In this document: positions 9,155-19,420 of the stretch, piece by piece
Layout: each line of letters opens with the position of its first letter
Position numbering within the stretch: position 1 is the stretch's first letter
Assembly (NCBI GenBank): GCA_947452295.1
Contig: CANGCK010000007.1
Location: forward strand, 20,419-84,418
Length of the DNA: 64,000 nt
DNA from: Sphingobacteriia bacterium
GTDB taxonomy: Bacteria; Bacteroidota; Bacteroidia; Chitinophagales; Chitinophagaceae
Direction of reading: 5' to 3'
Position numbers and translations under genes: made by a program
Notes under the pieces: generated by a model
Databases searched by the model: none
The model's input: the letters and a program-made list of their open reading frames with translations, nothing else
Told to the model about the DNA's origin: nothing

Positions 9155-10837
9155 TTAACTCAAATACTTCCCTACAATGGGCATCCTTCTTCCTACTCCA
9201 AAAGCCTTTGGCGAAACGCGTATGATAGGACAAAATTGATTGCGCTTGTATTCATTGTTGTTCACCATTTTTAAGGTTCTGTCTACCAGGACAGCATCAA
9301 ACCCTTGTGCCTTAATATCTGCAGGACTCTTTCGCTTTTCAATGTATTGAAACAAAATCTTGTCAAGCACCGAATAGTCAGGTAAGCTGTCGCTGTCTTT
9401 TTGATTAGGACGTAATTCTGCACTAGGTGCTTTGATAATTATATTGCTTGGTATGATTTCTTGATTACGATTGATGTATCGCGCCAACGCATATACTTGT
9501 ACTTTATAGCAATCACCTAATATGCCCAAACCGCCTGCCATATCACCATATAAAGTGCCATAGCCAGTGGCTAATTCACTTTTGTTGGAAGTATTCAATA
9601 AAATATATCCGAACTTATTGGCAATGGCCATCAACAAATTACCCCTGCTTCGGCTCTGAATATTTTCTTCCGCTAATGAAAAAGGCAATCCGTTAAACAA
9701 GGGCGATAAAGTGTGAAGGAAGCTTTCGTACACATCGTTAATTTTAATGATTTCGTATGGATTATTCAAATTCTTACTTAATTGAACTGCATCATCAACA
9801 GAATGCTCAGTAGAGTAGGGTGATGGCATTAAAATAGCTCGTACATTTTCTGCTCCTAATGCATCACAAGCCAATGCAACGGTTACTGCCGAATCTATTC
9901 CGCCCGATGATCCAAGAATGGCTTTTTTGAATCCCATTTTGTTAAAATAATCTTTAATGCCCAATATGAGTGCATCGTATATCTGTGCAATGTTTAATTC
10001 TTCTTCTAAGCCAGATGGGTTTAATTCTTTATCGGGCATTCTACTGGCGGTCTCAATAATTGCTCCATTTATAGTGCCATTATCATTTAATTCAACATAT
10101 TCAAGTGCTTCAACAAACATGGGCAACGCTTTGCATAAATTGGCATCTTTATCAAATACCAAAGACGCACCATCAAATACTATTTCTGTTTGACTACCCA
10201 CTGCATTGCAATAAAATAAAGGAATCTTGTATTTAAGTACGTTGGCTTTTATCACTGCCTTTCTATCTTCATCATGTGTGTAATCAAAAGGAGAAGCACT
10301 TAAATTGAGCATTAAATCTGGTTGCTGCAGCATCAATTGATCCATCGGGCAAATTCGGTAAAGCGGGTTGTCGCCAAGGTTCCAAATATCTTCACAAATA
10401 GTTACCGCTATTTTTTTTCCTTTAAACTCCACCACCTTCCATTCAAAAGCGGGCTCAAAGTATCGATATTCATCAAATACATCGTAAGTAGGTAGCAGCG
10501 TTTTATGTATCTCTGCCTTTATTTCCTGTTCATATAAAAAATAGGCAACATTAAATAGATTCTTGCCTTTTTGTAGGGTATTTCTTGCCGGACCACCTAT
10601 TAATACCCCAATCGTATCAGCATGTTGTTTGATTTTTTCAACAGCAGCTTGGCATTGGTCAATAAAATCATCAAATTCCACAAAATCTCTGGCAGGATAG
10701 CCACAAACACTCATTTCACTGAATAGAATCAGGTCGCCGCCGGCCGATTTGGCTTTTTCAACAGCCTCAATGATCTTATTGGTATTATATTCGAAGTTGC
10801 CAATGTGATAGTTTTGTTGAGCTATAAAAATTTTCAT
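9155..10837 (-). CDS. nadE: NAD+ synthase (N-terminal nitrilase domain plus synthetase)
   Basis: ORF 560 aa; FSEMSVCGYPARD nitrilase-like, GSSGGIDSAVT PP-loop, TSNKSELATGYGTLYGDMAGG. Confidence 0.96.
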   Translation of the reverse strand: MKIFIAQQNYHIGNFEYNTNKIIEAVEKAKSAGGDLILFSEMSVCGYPARDFVEFDDFIDQCQAAVEKIKQHADTIGVLIGGPARNTLQKGKNLFNVAYFLYEQEIKAEIHKTLLPTYDVFDEYRYFEPAFEWKVVEFKGKKIAVTICEDIWNLGDNPLYRICPMDQLMLQQPDLMLNLSASPFDYTHDEDRKAVIKANVLKYKIPLFYCNAVGSQTEIVFDGASLVFDKDANLCKALPMFVEALEYVELNDNGTINGAIIETASRMPDKELNPSGLEEELNIAQIYDALILGIKDYFNKMGFKKAILGSSGGIDSAVTVALACDALGAENVRAILMPSPYSTEHSVDDAVQLSKNLNNPYEIIKINDVYESFLHTLSPLFNGLPFSLAEENIQSRSRGNLLMAIANKFGYILLNTSNKSELATGYGTLYGDMAGGLGILGDCYKVQVYALARYINRNQEIIPSNIIIKAPSAELRPNQKDSDSLPDYSVLDKILFQYIEKRKSPADIKAQGFDAVLVDRTLKMVNNNEYKRNQFCPIIRVSPKAFGVGRRMPIVGKYLS

Positions 10838-10893
10838 TGTACAAATTTCTGCATTTTAACAACATCATAAGTAACCTTTCCGTTTATTCGCAT

Positions 10894-11895
10894 ATGAAAA
10901 GTTTTATTTTTTCCATTTTTACCGTTATGGTGTTGTTTTCTTGTACCGAAAGCAGAAAATTACCTGATGTTTCAGGTATTACCATCAATCTCACTACCCA
11001 GCGATTTGAAAAAGATTTTTTTAATGTTGATACTTTACAAATCGATCATTCGATGGAGCTGCTGCATCAAAAATTTCCCGGATTTACATCCGATTTTGTA
11101 TTTAATATTTTAGGATCTACGCCTCAAACAGCCGATGCAGATATTCGATCTTTTATCCATTCTTATCAGTTAATTTATAATAACACCAATAAAACTTTTG
11201 CAGATATAAAATGGATTGAAAATGATGTGAAAAAAGGATTTCAATACATTCAATATTATTTCCCTGAATATAAATTGCCTAAAAAGCTAATTACTTATAT
11301 AGGCCCTATCAATAGTTTTGGATGTATTCTTACGCAAGATGCGGTAGCTGTTGGTTTACAGTTGTTTCTTGGAAAAGAACATCCTATTTATCAAAGCGAA
11401 CAGGGACAAGCTTTGTATCCAGCTTTTGTTTCAAGAAGATTTGAGCCAAATTATATTTCGGTAAGTATAATGAAAAATATAATCGATGATATGTATCCGG
11501 CAGCCAAACCCGGCAAGCCAATGGTAGAGCAGATGGTAGAATTGGGAAAGCGATTGTTTTTACTCGACCAATTTCTGCCACATATTGCAGACAGCTTAAA
11601 AACAGGCTATACACAAGCTCAATTAGAGGGCTGTATAAAAAATGAAAAAAATATTTGGAGCATGTTTATTCAAAACGATTTACTATACAAATCTGATCCA
11701 CAAATTACCCGCGATTATTTAAACGATGCACCACATACTCAAGAATTAGGGGAGGGCTCTCCTGGAAATATTGGTCAGTTTATTGGTTGGCAAATCGTAA
11801 AAAAGTGGATGAAGAAAAATAATACAAAAAGTTTAAAAGAATTGATGGAAAAGAATCCAGTTAGTCTGTTTAATGAAGCTAAATATAAGCCATAG
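10894..11895 (+). CDS. gldB: Gliding motility lipoprotein GldB-like
   Basis: ORF 10837..11895; ATG 10894 gives lipoprotein signal MKSFIFSIFTVMVLFSC; RFEKDFFNVD, FPGFTSDFVFNILG. Confidence 0.8.
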   Translation: MKSFIFSIFTVMVLFSCTESRKLPDVSGITINLTTQRFEKDFFNVDTLQIDHSMELLHQKFPGFTSDFVFNILGSTPQTADADIRSFIHSYQLIYNNTNKTFADIKWIENDVKKGFQYIQYYFPEYKLPKKLITYIGPINSFGCILTQDAVAVGLQLFLGKEHPIYQSEQGQALYPAFVSRRFEPNYISVSIMKNIIDDMYPAAKPGKPMVEQMVELGKRLFLLDQFLPHIADSLKTGYTQAQLEGCIKNEKNIWSMFIQNDLLYKSDPQITRDYLNDAPHTQELGEGSPGNIGQFIGWQIVKKWMKKNNTKSLKELMEKNPVSLFNEAKYKP

Positions 11896-11905
11896 AATTA
11901 ATAGC

Positions 11906-12292
11906 TTAATTTAGTTTACTAGGCGCCAATAATTCAAAAGCAGGAATTTTTACAGTAAACAACTCTTTATTGTTTAAATTTTCCATTTGATAACTGCCCC
12001 ACATTTTACCCATTTCGGTTTTAAGACTGCAACCACTAACATATTGGTAGTTTTCACCTGCTTGTAATACTGGTTGAACGCCCACAACTCCTTCTCCTTC
12101 AACTTCTCTTTTCTCTCCATTACTGTCGAAAATAAACCATTGTCTCCTTAATAATTTTACAGCAAATTTGTTGTGATTTTCAATAGTAATTCTATAGGCA
12201 AACATAAATTCACCCTTTATTGGATTACTATAATCCGATTGAAAAAATGTTTCAACGGTTACTTCTATGCCTGCAGAAATTTTTGAAATCAT
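11906..12292 (-). CDS. apaG: ApaG (Co2+/Mg2+ efflux-associated) protein
   Basis: ORF 128 aa; FAYRITIENHNKFAVKLLRRQWFIFDSNG...EGEGVVGVQPVLQAGENYQYVSG. Confidence 0.95.
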   Translation of the reverse strand: MISKISAGIEVTVETFFQSDYSNPIKGEFMFAYRITIENHNKFAVKLLRRQWFIFDSNGEKREVEGEGVVGVQPVLQAGENYQYVSGCSLKTEMGKMWGSYQMENLNNKELFTVKIPAFELLAPSKLN

Positions 12293-12398
12293 AACTTATG
12301 AGGTTAATGCTAGTAAAATTAGGGAAATAATCTGCTATTTTTTGTTCAATTAATTGATTAATTCACAATGTGAATAAACAAATACTAACAACGGTTCG

Positions 12399-12406
12399 TA
12401 CATTTG
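12399..12406 (+). promoter_or_regulatory. TACATTTG (-7-like) element upstream of icd
   Basis: TAnnTTTG match 19 bp before ATG 12426. Confidence 0.4.
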
Positions 12407-12425
12407 CGCCATATAAATCTTGTAT

Positions 12426-13880
12426 ATGACAAAAATTGCTGTTGCCAAAGGTGATGGAATAGGCCCGGAAATAATGGATGCCGTTTTATCTATTTTTAAT
12501 GCTGCTAAAGTGCCGTTAGAATATGAATTTGTTGATATGGGTAAGTGGGTGTTTGACAAAGGGTATAGCAATGGAATGACTCCAGACGCACAATCTACAA
12601 TTGAATCATTGGGGATTTTGTTTAAAGGTCCCATGGAAACACCTAAAGGTAAAGGGGTGAAAAGTGTAAATGTAACTGCACGTAAAACATGGAATACGTA
12701 TGCCAATAAAAGAACTTTTCAAACCCTCCATGGTGTAGATACTGTTTTTAGTAAAGCGGGTATTCCTATTGACATAACAATTGTTCGTGAAAATATTGAA
12801 GATACTTATGGGGGCATAGAGCACATGTTAACACAGGATGTAGCGTTAAGTCGCAGATTTATTACAAGACCTGGTAGCTTACAAGTGATCAAGTATGCTT
12901 TTGAAATGGCTAAGAAAAAAGGGGCAAAAAGAATTACCTGTGGTCATAAGGCTAACATCATGAAAATCACCGATGGGCTCTTTTTAGAAGTATTTAATGA
13001 AGTGGCTAAAGAATACCCCGAATTAAAAGCCGATGATGTAATTGTAGATGATTTATGTATGAAATTGGCTAGCCGCCCCGATTTATTTGATGTAGTGGTT
13101 CTTACTAATTTGCAAGGTGATATTGTAAGTGATTTATGTGCTGGTTTAGTTGGTGGACTGGGCTTTGCCCCATCAGCTAATATTGGTGATCATATTTCCA
13201 TTTTTGAAGCAGTGCATGGCACAGCACCCGATATAGCTGGAAAAAATATTGCCAATCCAACTGCATTGTTGTTGAGCGGGTTTGGAATGTTACGCCATTT
13301 AGGATTAATGGAAACATCAGCCATGATTGAAAATGCATTATTATTTACTTTAGAAAGTGGCCTACATACCGGTGATTTTGGTGATAAATCAACAAAATCC
13401 CTCAACACTCCCGAATTTGCTCAAGCCATCATCAGCAATTTTGGAAAACAGCCTATTCATCATCCTCGCCCAATATTAAGTAATCATTATGTTACTCCCA
13501 CTCATTTTAAATTGGAAAAAAATCCAATGTTAGAAACTGCCGGTAAAGATGAACAGTATATAATTGGCGTAGATATGTTTATTGAAAGCAATGAGCAACC
13601 CAACCAAATTGCCGAAAAATGCTTGAAACATACAATGGGCTTATTTAAATTAGTAACCATATCAAACAGAGGCACACAAGTATGGCCTACCGGATCTGTA
13701 TTCACAAATCTTGTAAATCAGTTCCGTTGTAGGTTCGAAAGTGTTGGAGAAGTACCTGTTACTCAAACCGATTTATTAGAATTGTATAAGTTAATGATTA
13801 CAGATTTTAAAGTTGCCTCAACCGAAGTATTAAACGTTTGGGGAGGGAAAAAAGCCTATAGTTTAGCACAAGGCCAATAA
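12426..13880 (+). CDS. icd: NADP-dependent isocitrate dehydrogenase (long form with C-terminal extension)
   Basis: ORF 12420..13880; MTKIAVAKGDGIGPEIMDAV, IVRENIEDTYGGIEH, AVHGTAPDIAGKNIANPTALLLS. Confidence 0.93.
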   Translation: MTKIAVAKGDGIGPEIMDAVLSIFNAAKVPLEYEFVDMGKWVFDKGYSNGMTPDAQSTIESLGILFKGPMETPKGKGVKSVNVTARKTWNTYANKRTFQTLHGVDTVFSKAGIPIDITIVRENIEDTYGGIEHMLTQDVALSRRFITRPGSLQVIKYAFEMAKKKGAKRITCGHKANIMKITDGLFLEVFNEVAKEYPELKADDVIVDDLCMKLASRPDLFDVVVLTNLQGDIVSDLCAGLVGGLGFAPSANIGDHISIFEAVHGTAPDIAGKNIANPTALLLSGFGMLRHLGLMETSAMIENALLFTLESGLHTGDFGDKSTKSLNTPEFAQAIISNFGKQPIHHPRPILSNHYVTPTHFKLEKNPMLETAGKDEQYIIGVDMFIESNEQPNQIAEKCLKHTMGLFKLVTISNRGTQVWPTGSVFTNLVNQFRCRFESVGEVPVTQTDLLELYKLMITDFKVASTEVLNVWGGKKAYSLAQGQ

Positions 13881-13899
13881 TTTTTTTAGCGATTATATA

Positions 13900-13945
13900 A
13901 AAAAAAGGTTGGATTTTGACTATTTGTCAAAATCCAACCTTTTTT
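13900..13945. terminator. Terminator with long perfect stem
   Basis: AAAAAAGGTTGGATTTTGAC-TATTT-GTCAAAATCCAACCTTTTTT. Confidence 0.93.
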
Positions 13946-14013
13946 CATAGGATTATGCTACCAATAAGTTGATTTTTACCGTAATTTCACGGCTCATAAA
14001 AGTATACATAGAG

Positions 14014-15660
14014 ATGGCTGAAGTGATATTAATGCCCCGTTTAAGTGATACCATGACAGAAGGTGTAATTGCTGCATGGCATAAAAAGGTAGGAGACCAA
14101 GTAAAAAAGGGTGAATTATTGGCTGAAGTAGAAACCGATAAAGCTACCATGGAACTTGAAAGTTATAAAGATGGTGTTTTGTTGCACATCGGTACTCCTG
14201 TTGGCGGAAAGCTACAAGTGAATGATTTGTTGGCCATTTTTGGAAATGCAGGTGAAGACGTAACTGCATTAATTAATCAACATGCTAATGGTGTTGCCAC
14301 CGCAGCTGTTGAAACTTCTACTCCTCCTACAACTACTGAAGTTTCACCTACTTCAAGCACTGTTTCTACTGCTAACGTAGCAGCAATGGAAGAAGTGGTA
14401 TTAATGCCTCGCTTAAGTGATACTATGACAGAAGGTGTTATTGCAGCTTGGAATAAGAAAGTGGGGGAAGTGGTGAAAAAAGGCGATGTGTTGGCCGATA
14501 TTGAAACTGATAAAGCTACCATGGAGCTGGAAAGTTATAAGGATGGTGTTTTATTATACCAAGGTGCTAAAGCCGGAGAGAAAATATTAGTGAATGATTT
14601 GCTTTGCATTATTGGTAAGCCAGGTTTAGATGTAAATAGCATTGTTGCTGCGGTTAAAGCAAGTGGCGGAAATACTCCTGCTGCAGCTCCTGCGCAAACA
14701 GCAACCGCGCCTCAACAAATTGCTCAACCTGCTTTGCAGCCTGCTGCTGAAGAAGTAGTAAACGAAGGTAGAATATTAGCTTCTCCATTGGCTAAAAAGT
14801 TAGCTGCTGAAAAAGGCATTGATTTAAAATATGTAAAAGGTTCTGGCGATAACGGAAGAATTACTAAAACCGATGTGGACAGTCATTCTCCAGCTGCCAA
14901 TGCTGCCGCGGCTCCTGTAGCAGCAAAAACTGAAGCAAAAGCAGCAGCTCCTGTTATTCCTGCCGCTCCTTTGGGTACGGTAAGTTATACCGATGTGCCG
15001 GTTTCTCAAATGCGTAAAGTAATTGCCAAACGATTAAGCGAAAGCTTATTTACTGCACCTCATTTTTTCCTTACCATGAGTATCGACATGGATGCGGCTA
15101 TTGCTGCACGCGCTAAAATGAATGAGCTTGCTCCGGTAAAAATTAGCTTTAACGACATGGTGTTAAAAGCAACAGCAATGGCGTTGAAGCAACACCCTAA
15201 AGTAAACAGTAGCTGGATGGGCGATTTTATTCGCTATAACAACCACGTTAATATTGGAGTTGCAGTTGCGGTGGATGAAGGTTTATTAGTGCCAGTGGTG
15301 CGTTTTGCTGATGGGAAATCACTGAGCCAAATTGGTGCCGAAGTAAAAGATTACGCGCAAAAAGCTAAAGACAAAAAATTACAACCTGCCGATTGGGAAG
15401 GAAGTACTTTCACCATTTCTAATTTAGGCATGTTTGGCATAGATCAGTTCACAGCAATTATTAACCCACCCGATTCTTGTATTTTAGCCGTAGGAGGTAT
15501 TGCTCAAGAACCTGTAGTGAAAAAAGGTCAAGTGGTTGCAGGTAATGTTATGAAAGTTACCTTGAGTTGCGATCATAGAGTAGTAGATGGTGCAACAGGT
15601 GCCGCTTTCCTTCAAACATTAAAACAATTATTAGAAGAGCCGGTAAGAATGTTGGTATAA
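14014..15660 (+). CDS. Pyruvate dehydrogenase complex dihydrolipoamide acetyltransferase (E2), two lipoyl domains
   Basis: ORF 13969..15660; ATG 14014; two lipoyl domains (ETDKATMELESYKDG twice), E3-binding domain (ILASPLAKKLAAEKGIDL), catalytic DHRVVDG. Confidence 0.95.
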   Translation: MAEVILMPRLSDTMTEGVIAAWHKKVGDQVKKGELLAEVETDKATMELESYKDGVLLHIGTPVGGKLQVNDLLAIFGNAGEDVTALINQHANGVATAAVETSTPPTTTEVSPTSSTVSTANVAAMEEVVLMPRLSDTMTEGVIAAWNKKVGEVVKKGDVLADIETDKATMELESYKDGVLLYQGAKAGEKILVNDLLCIIGKPGLDVNSIVAAVKASGGNTPAAAPAQTATAPQQIAQPALQPAAEEVVNEGRILASPLAKKLAAEKGIDLKYVKGSGDNGRITKTDVDSHSPAANAAAAPVAAKTEAKAAAPVIPAAPLGTVSYTDVPVSQMRKVIAKRLSESLFTAPHFFLTMSIDMDAAIAARAKMNELAPVKISFNDMVLKATAMALKQHPKVNSSWMGDFIRYNNHVNIGVAVAVDEGLLVPVVRFADGKSLSQIGAEVKDYAQKAKDKKLQPADWEGSTFTISNLGMFGIDQFTAIINPPDSCILAVGGIAQEPVVKKGQVVAGNVMKVTLSCDHRVVDGATGAAFLQTLKQLLEEPVRMLV

Positions 15661-15685
15661 CAACTTATTGCAACTTCTTTACAAT

Positions 15686-15723
15686 AAAAAAATCCCCGAT
15701 AACAAATATTATCGGGGATTTTT
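15686..15723. terminator. Bidirectional terminator between E2 gene and metalloprotease
   Basis: AAAAAATCCCCGATAA-caaata-TTATCGGGGATTTTT. Confidence 0.92.
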
Positions 15724-15726
15724 AAT

Positions 15727-18132
15727 TTATTCTAAGTCACATCCAATGGGCGCACCCGGTGGTATTTCTTTGTGAATTGGCAAACTTATGTCTTTTGGTT
15801 TTTCAATTCGTTCAATGGTATATATATAATGTGATCTATTATTAGCAGTTTTACTCATTTGTTCTGCATACTTTTTAAGTGATTGTAAACGATCAAAGCA
15901 AATACTTTTTACTGTGTAATTACTTTGATCACTTTGGCTCATCCCTAATAACCAGGTTAAAACCATTTGTTGGGTTTGTTGTTGTACCAATCCCTTTAAA
16001 CCCTTTTCGGGTACAGCTTTCCAAATAGTATTAATGGTTTCATCCAGCACATCATCCCAACCAATGTTATTGGATCTACCTTTTAATTGTACCAACCTGT
16101 TGGCTCTTTCTGCATTAAATAAAAAACTTAATTGAAAATTAGTAAGCGCTTCTGCAGCTGCCAATGCATCAAAACTCATCCCGGTTCTTTTTGAAAATAA
16201 TTCACCAACACCATAGTACATAGGCGGTCGAGGGGGAATAAGCCCAATAATTGTTTCAGGTAAAGTAAGTACATCCGGCGAAAAGCAATGCAATACAGCC
16301 TTTAATGCTTTTTCCTGAATAGGCTTGGCCAATATTTCTGGGTTGCTTTGTAAATCGCCACGCACATTATAGTTGTAGTTAATACCGCCAATTAATTTTG
16401 TGGCAGCTTCTAACTGATAGCGGTGATAGTTATACAAAGGCACTAACACATCTTCTAGCTTGCTCATCGGTGTGTTGCTAGGGATATTATTCTCAGAAAA
16501 TTGTTGAAGTGCTTTTTCTCTTACTGCTAAAACATTATTTAATTCTGTAACAACATCTTTCCCATTGTCCCATAAATGTGCATTGGGATGAAATCCGCTG
16601 GCAGCGCGTGCATCGGCATCAGCTATAAACAACAACCCTCTTTTTCTGTTCTCTTCCAAAATATTGTTCAATGCAGTATTTTCATCAGTTCCTACACCAA
16701 AATCACTATAGCCATATACAATGGCTCTTTTGTCCCACTCCCCAATTTCGTTGGTATATATTTTTGAAAAATCAATAACGCCTTTTTCATTCACAAATAC
16801 ATTTGGATGTGGGTAATCCATTACTGATGCACGGTTATTTACACTAGAAGCATAGTTGTGCTGTAATCCAAGTGTATGACCTACTTCATGGGCTGCCAAT
16901 TGTCTCAAACGCTGCAATGCCGCTTCCTTCATGGTTTCGGGAACAGGTTTGCCGTTTTCAAAAGGAGAAAGTAACCCGGTAAAAATCAAGTAATCTTGTC
17001 TAACCCTTAATGAACCCAGTGTTACCTGTCCTTTTATAATTTCGCCTGTTCTAGGGTCAGTAATCGATGCGCCATAACTCCATCCTCTGGTAGACCTGTG
17101 CACCCAGTTAATCATGTTAAACCGAACATCCATAGGGTCGGCCGAATCGGGCAATACTTTTACTATAAATGCATTTTTATAGCCTGCTGCTTCATAGGCT
17201 TGATTCCACCACCTTGCCCCATCTAATAATGCAGAACGAATGGGTTCAGGTGTGCCATTGTCTAAATAGTAAACAATAGGCTCAACTGCCTCACTTAATG
17301 CAGCTGATGGATCTTTCTTATTTAAACGATGGCGTGAAATGAATATTTTTTCGATGGGTTCTGTAAATCGACTACTATAATCAAAGTAGCTAATACCGAA
17401 ATAGCCGCTTCTTATATCGTATTTACGTGGCTTATATTGATTGTTGGGAAGTTCAATTAATGAGTGATGCATACGGAGGGTAATTGCTTCTGAAGAAGGT
17501 GTTACCGTAGTAACATATTTCCCCGCATCGGCCCCGCCGGTAAAAGTAATACTAGCTTCTAGTTCAGTATTCTTTGGAAAATTTTTTGTGTTTTTGATGT
17601 ATATGGCAGAGCGCGCTTCATTAAGGGCGTAACTGCCTTGTTTCATACTTCTGATTTTGTCGGCTACACCATGGGCATCTCTTAATAAAAATGAAGTAAA
17701 ATCAATTAAAATTTGATTGTTTTCTTCTTCATCAATCGTAAATCCAGCAAGGGTAGATTGAGCAAATGATTCTCTCACCGCTTTTTGCTCGTTAAAATCA
17801 GTAGATGTTGCACGGTAATCGTAGTTAGGTTGTATCATCAATAATTTCTTGCCCACTTTATGAAAATACACTATACGGGTATCTCCAATCTGACCTCTAT
17901 CTAATCCTATGTCATTCGATCCAAGTCCAGCTGGTAAAGCATTAACATATAAAAATTCTTGGTCGAGCTTGTTCACCAACAACCATATTTTGCCGGAAGA
18001 CTCATCCCACCAAAAAGGGAAATAGCCTTCAAAGCGTTTCATATTTTTGGTTTTGTCAGCAATTTTGCCAGCTGGTTGTGCTGAAAGGGCTAAACAGGAT
18101 AAGCAAATAAAAAACAAAAAAAAATAGCGCAT
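15727..18132 (-). CDS. Zinc-dependent metalloprotease (DUF5117/DUF4953-type)
   Basis: ORF 801 aa; signal peptide; HEVGHTLGLQHNY zinc motif. Confidence 0.9.
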   Translation of the reverse strand: MRYFFLFFICLSCLALSAQPAGKIADKTKNMKRFEGYFPFWWDESSGKIWLLVNKLDQEFLYVNALPAGLGSNDIGLDRGQIGDTRIVYFHKVGKKLLMIQPNYDYRATSTDFNEQKAVRESFAQSTLAGFTIDEEENNQILIDFTSFLLRDAHGVADKIRSMKQGSYALNEARSAIYIKNTKNFPKNTELEASITFTGGADAGKYVTTVTPSSEAITLRMHHSLIELPNNQYKPRKYDIRSGYFGISYFDYSSRFTEPIEKIFISRHRLNKKDPSAALSEAVEPIVYYLDNGTPEPIRSALLDGARWWNQAYEAAGYKNAFIVKVLPDSADPMDVRFNMINWVHRSTRGWSYGASITDPRTGEIIKGQVTLGSLRVRQDYLIFTGLLSPFENGKPVPETMKEAALQRLRQLAAHEVGHTLGLQHNYASSVNNRASVMDYPHPNVFVNEKGVIDFSKIYTNEIGEWDKRAIVYGYSDFGVGTDENTALNNILEENRKRGLLFIADADARAASGFHPNAHLWDNGKDVVTELNNVLAVREKALQQFSENNIPSNTPMSKLEDVLVPLYNYHRYQLEAATKLIGGINYNYNVRGDLQSNPEILAKPIQEKALKAVLHCFSPDVLTLPETIIGLIPPRPPMYYGVGELFSKRTGMSFDALAAAEALTNFQLSFLFNAERANRLVQLKGRSNNIGWDDVLDETINTIWKAVPEKGLKGLVQQQTQQMVLTWLLGMSQSDQSNYTVKSICFDRLQSLKKYAEQMSKTANNRSHYIYTIERIEKPKDISLPIHKEIPPGAPIGCDLE

Positions 18133-18240
18133 GGCGAATATTTTAAATGAAGATTAAACGTAAAAAATCTACTTAAAGATATTTTTTTATTGGGAGAGAG
18201 GAAAGAAAAATTAATATAGAATGAAGAAGGTATTATCATA

Positions 18241-18277
18241 AAAAAAGGTAGCAATTTTTGCACTTGCTACCTTTTTT
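18241..18277. terminator. Terminator downstream of the Lys/Ala-rich gene
   Basis: AAAAAAGGTAGCAA-tttttgcac-TTGCTACCTTTTTT. Confidence 0.88.
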
Positions 18278-18301
18278 AAATATCAATTTTGAGCACACTA
18301 A

Positions 18302-18757
18302 TTAATTGTTGTTTGAAGAAGAAGAATCTTCACCAAACAATGTAGGTGCAACTACTGGTGTGGTTTCAACAACAACTGGCGCCACAACTACTTTTTTAAC
18401 AGAACGTTTCTTTTTTGCAGCAACTTTTTTCTTAGCTACTGGTTTTGCAACTACCGCTGCTTTCTTAGGAGCGGCCTTTTTTGCTGCTTTCTTAGGTGCT
18501 GCTTTTTTTGCAACTTTTTTAGGAGCAACTTTTTTCGCTACCTTTTTAGGAGCTGCTTTTTTCGCTGCCTTTTTAGGAGCTGCTTTCTTTGCTGCTTTTT
18601 TAGGCGCTGCCTTCTTTGCAACTGCTTTTTTCGCTACCTTTTTAGGTGCTACTTTCTTAGCTGCTTTTTTAGGCGCTGCTTTTTTTACCGCTTTTTTAGG
18701 CGCTGCTTTTTTTGCAACAACTTTTTTCGCTACCTTTTTTTTACTTGCTTTTGCCAT
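18302..18757 (-). CDS. Lys/Ala/Pro-rich histone H1-like repeat protein
   Basis: ORF 151 aa; (KKAAPKKAAKKVAPKKV)n low-complexity repeats, basic DNA-binding type. Confidence 0.85.
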   Translation of the reverse strand: MAKASKKKVAKKVVAKKAAPKKAVKKAAPKKAAKKVAPKKVAKKAVAKKAAPKKAAKKAAPKKAAKKAAPKKVAKKVAPKKVAKKAAPKKAAKKAAPKKAAVVAKPVAKKKVAAKKKRSVKKVVVAPVVVETTPVVAPTLFGEDSSSSNNN

Positions 18758-18867
18758 GATAGTATTTAATTTATGGGTTAGATTTATAGAGGAAAATTAA
18801 AATTATTTTTTTATAAAATTACTGATGTAATTGTTTAATTAAAAACATTTTATCAACTTATTATCGA

Positions 18868-19212
18868 TTATTTTTTCTTGGTTTTTGTGTATCCATTTTT
18901 TGTTAACCAAAGCAACACTTTATCTCGTTGATCTCCTTGTATAATTGCTTCACCTTCTTTTGCACTTCCACCTGTACCGCAAAAATTTTTCAGGTTTTTA
19001 GCAAGGGTTATTAAATCATCTTCCAGCCCAATAAATCCCGAAACCAGGGTTACCGTTTTTCCGCCTCGCTGTTTTTTATCTAAACTAATAACCAACAATT
19101 GTTTTGCGGGAGATAGCGTTTCTACTGGGGTTTCATCGGTATCGTTAAACTGAAAATTAGGATCCGTACTATACACAAATCCTAATTGATCGGCTTTGCT
19201 TTTTTTACTCAT
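18868..19212 (-). CDS. SUI1/eIF1-family translation factor (YciH-like)
   Basis: ORF 114 aa; KKQRGGKTVTLVSGFIGLEDDLITLAKNLKNFCGTGGSAKEGEAIIQGDQRDKV. Confidence 0.93.
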   Translation of the reverse strand: MSKKSKADQLGFVYSTDPNFQFNDTDETPVETLSPAKQLLVISLDKKQRGGKTVTLVSGFIGLEDDLITLAKNLKNFCGTGGSAKEGEAIIQGDQRDKVLLWLTKNGYTKTKKK

Positions 19213-19351
19213 ATACCTTTTTTTACATCAATTGTTGTGTTGTTTTGCCATCAAATAGTCAAGCGAAACGCAACTTTCTTCTACAAAAATAATTCTTATT
19301 AACTAAAACAAACCAAATATTCAATATGGTTACAATCATAACGAATCAATA

Positions 19352-19389
19352 AAAAAATACCCTTCTCTTTTAGTTTGAGAGGGGTATTG
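19352..19389 (-). terminator. Terminator of DUF4783-like gene
   Basis: Minus strand AATACCCCTCTC...GAGAAGGGTATTTTTTT. Confidence 0.75.
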
Positions 19390-19420
19390 TTGCTGTTATT
19401 TCATTGTTACTTCATTAAAT

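Noticed and set aside
13900-13945. Long perfect inverted repeat as a possible insertion-sequence end
   Set aside because: A-tract/T-tract flanks and position after icd indicate an intrinsic terminator; no transposase nearby
18306-18800. 164-aa plus-strand ORF opposite the Lys/Ala-rich gene
   Set aside because: Its FFAAFLGAAFF repeats are the antisense shadow of the KKAAPKKA codons; the minus-strand ORF has a terminator and a known composition type
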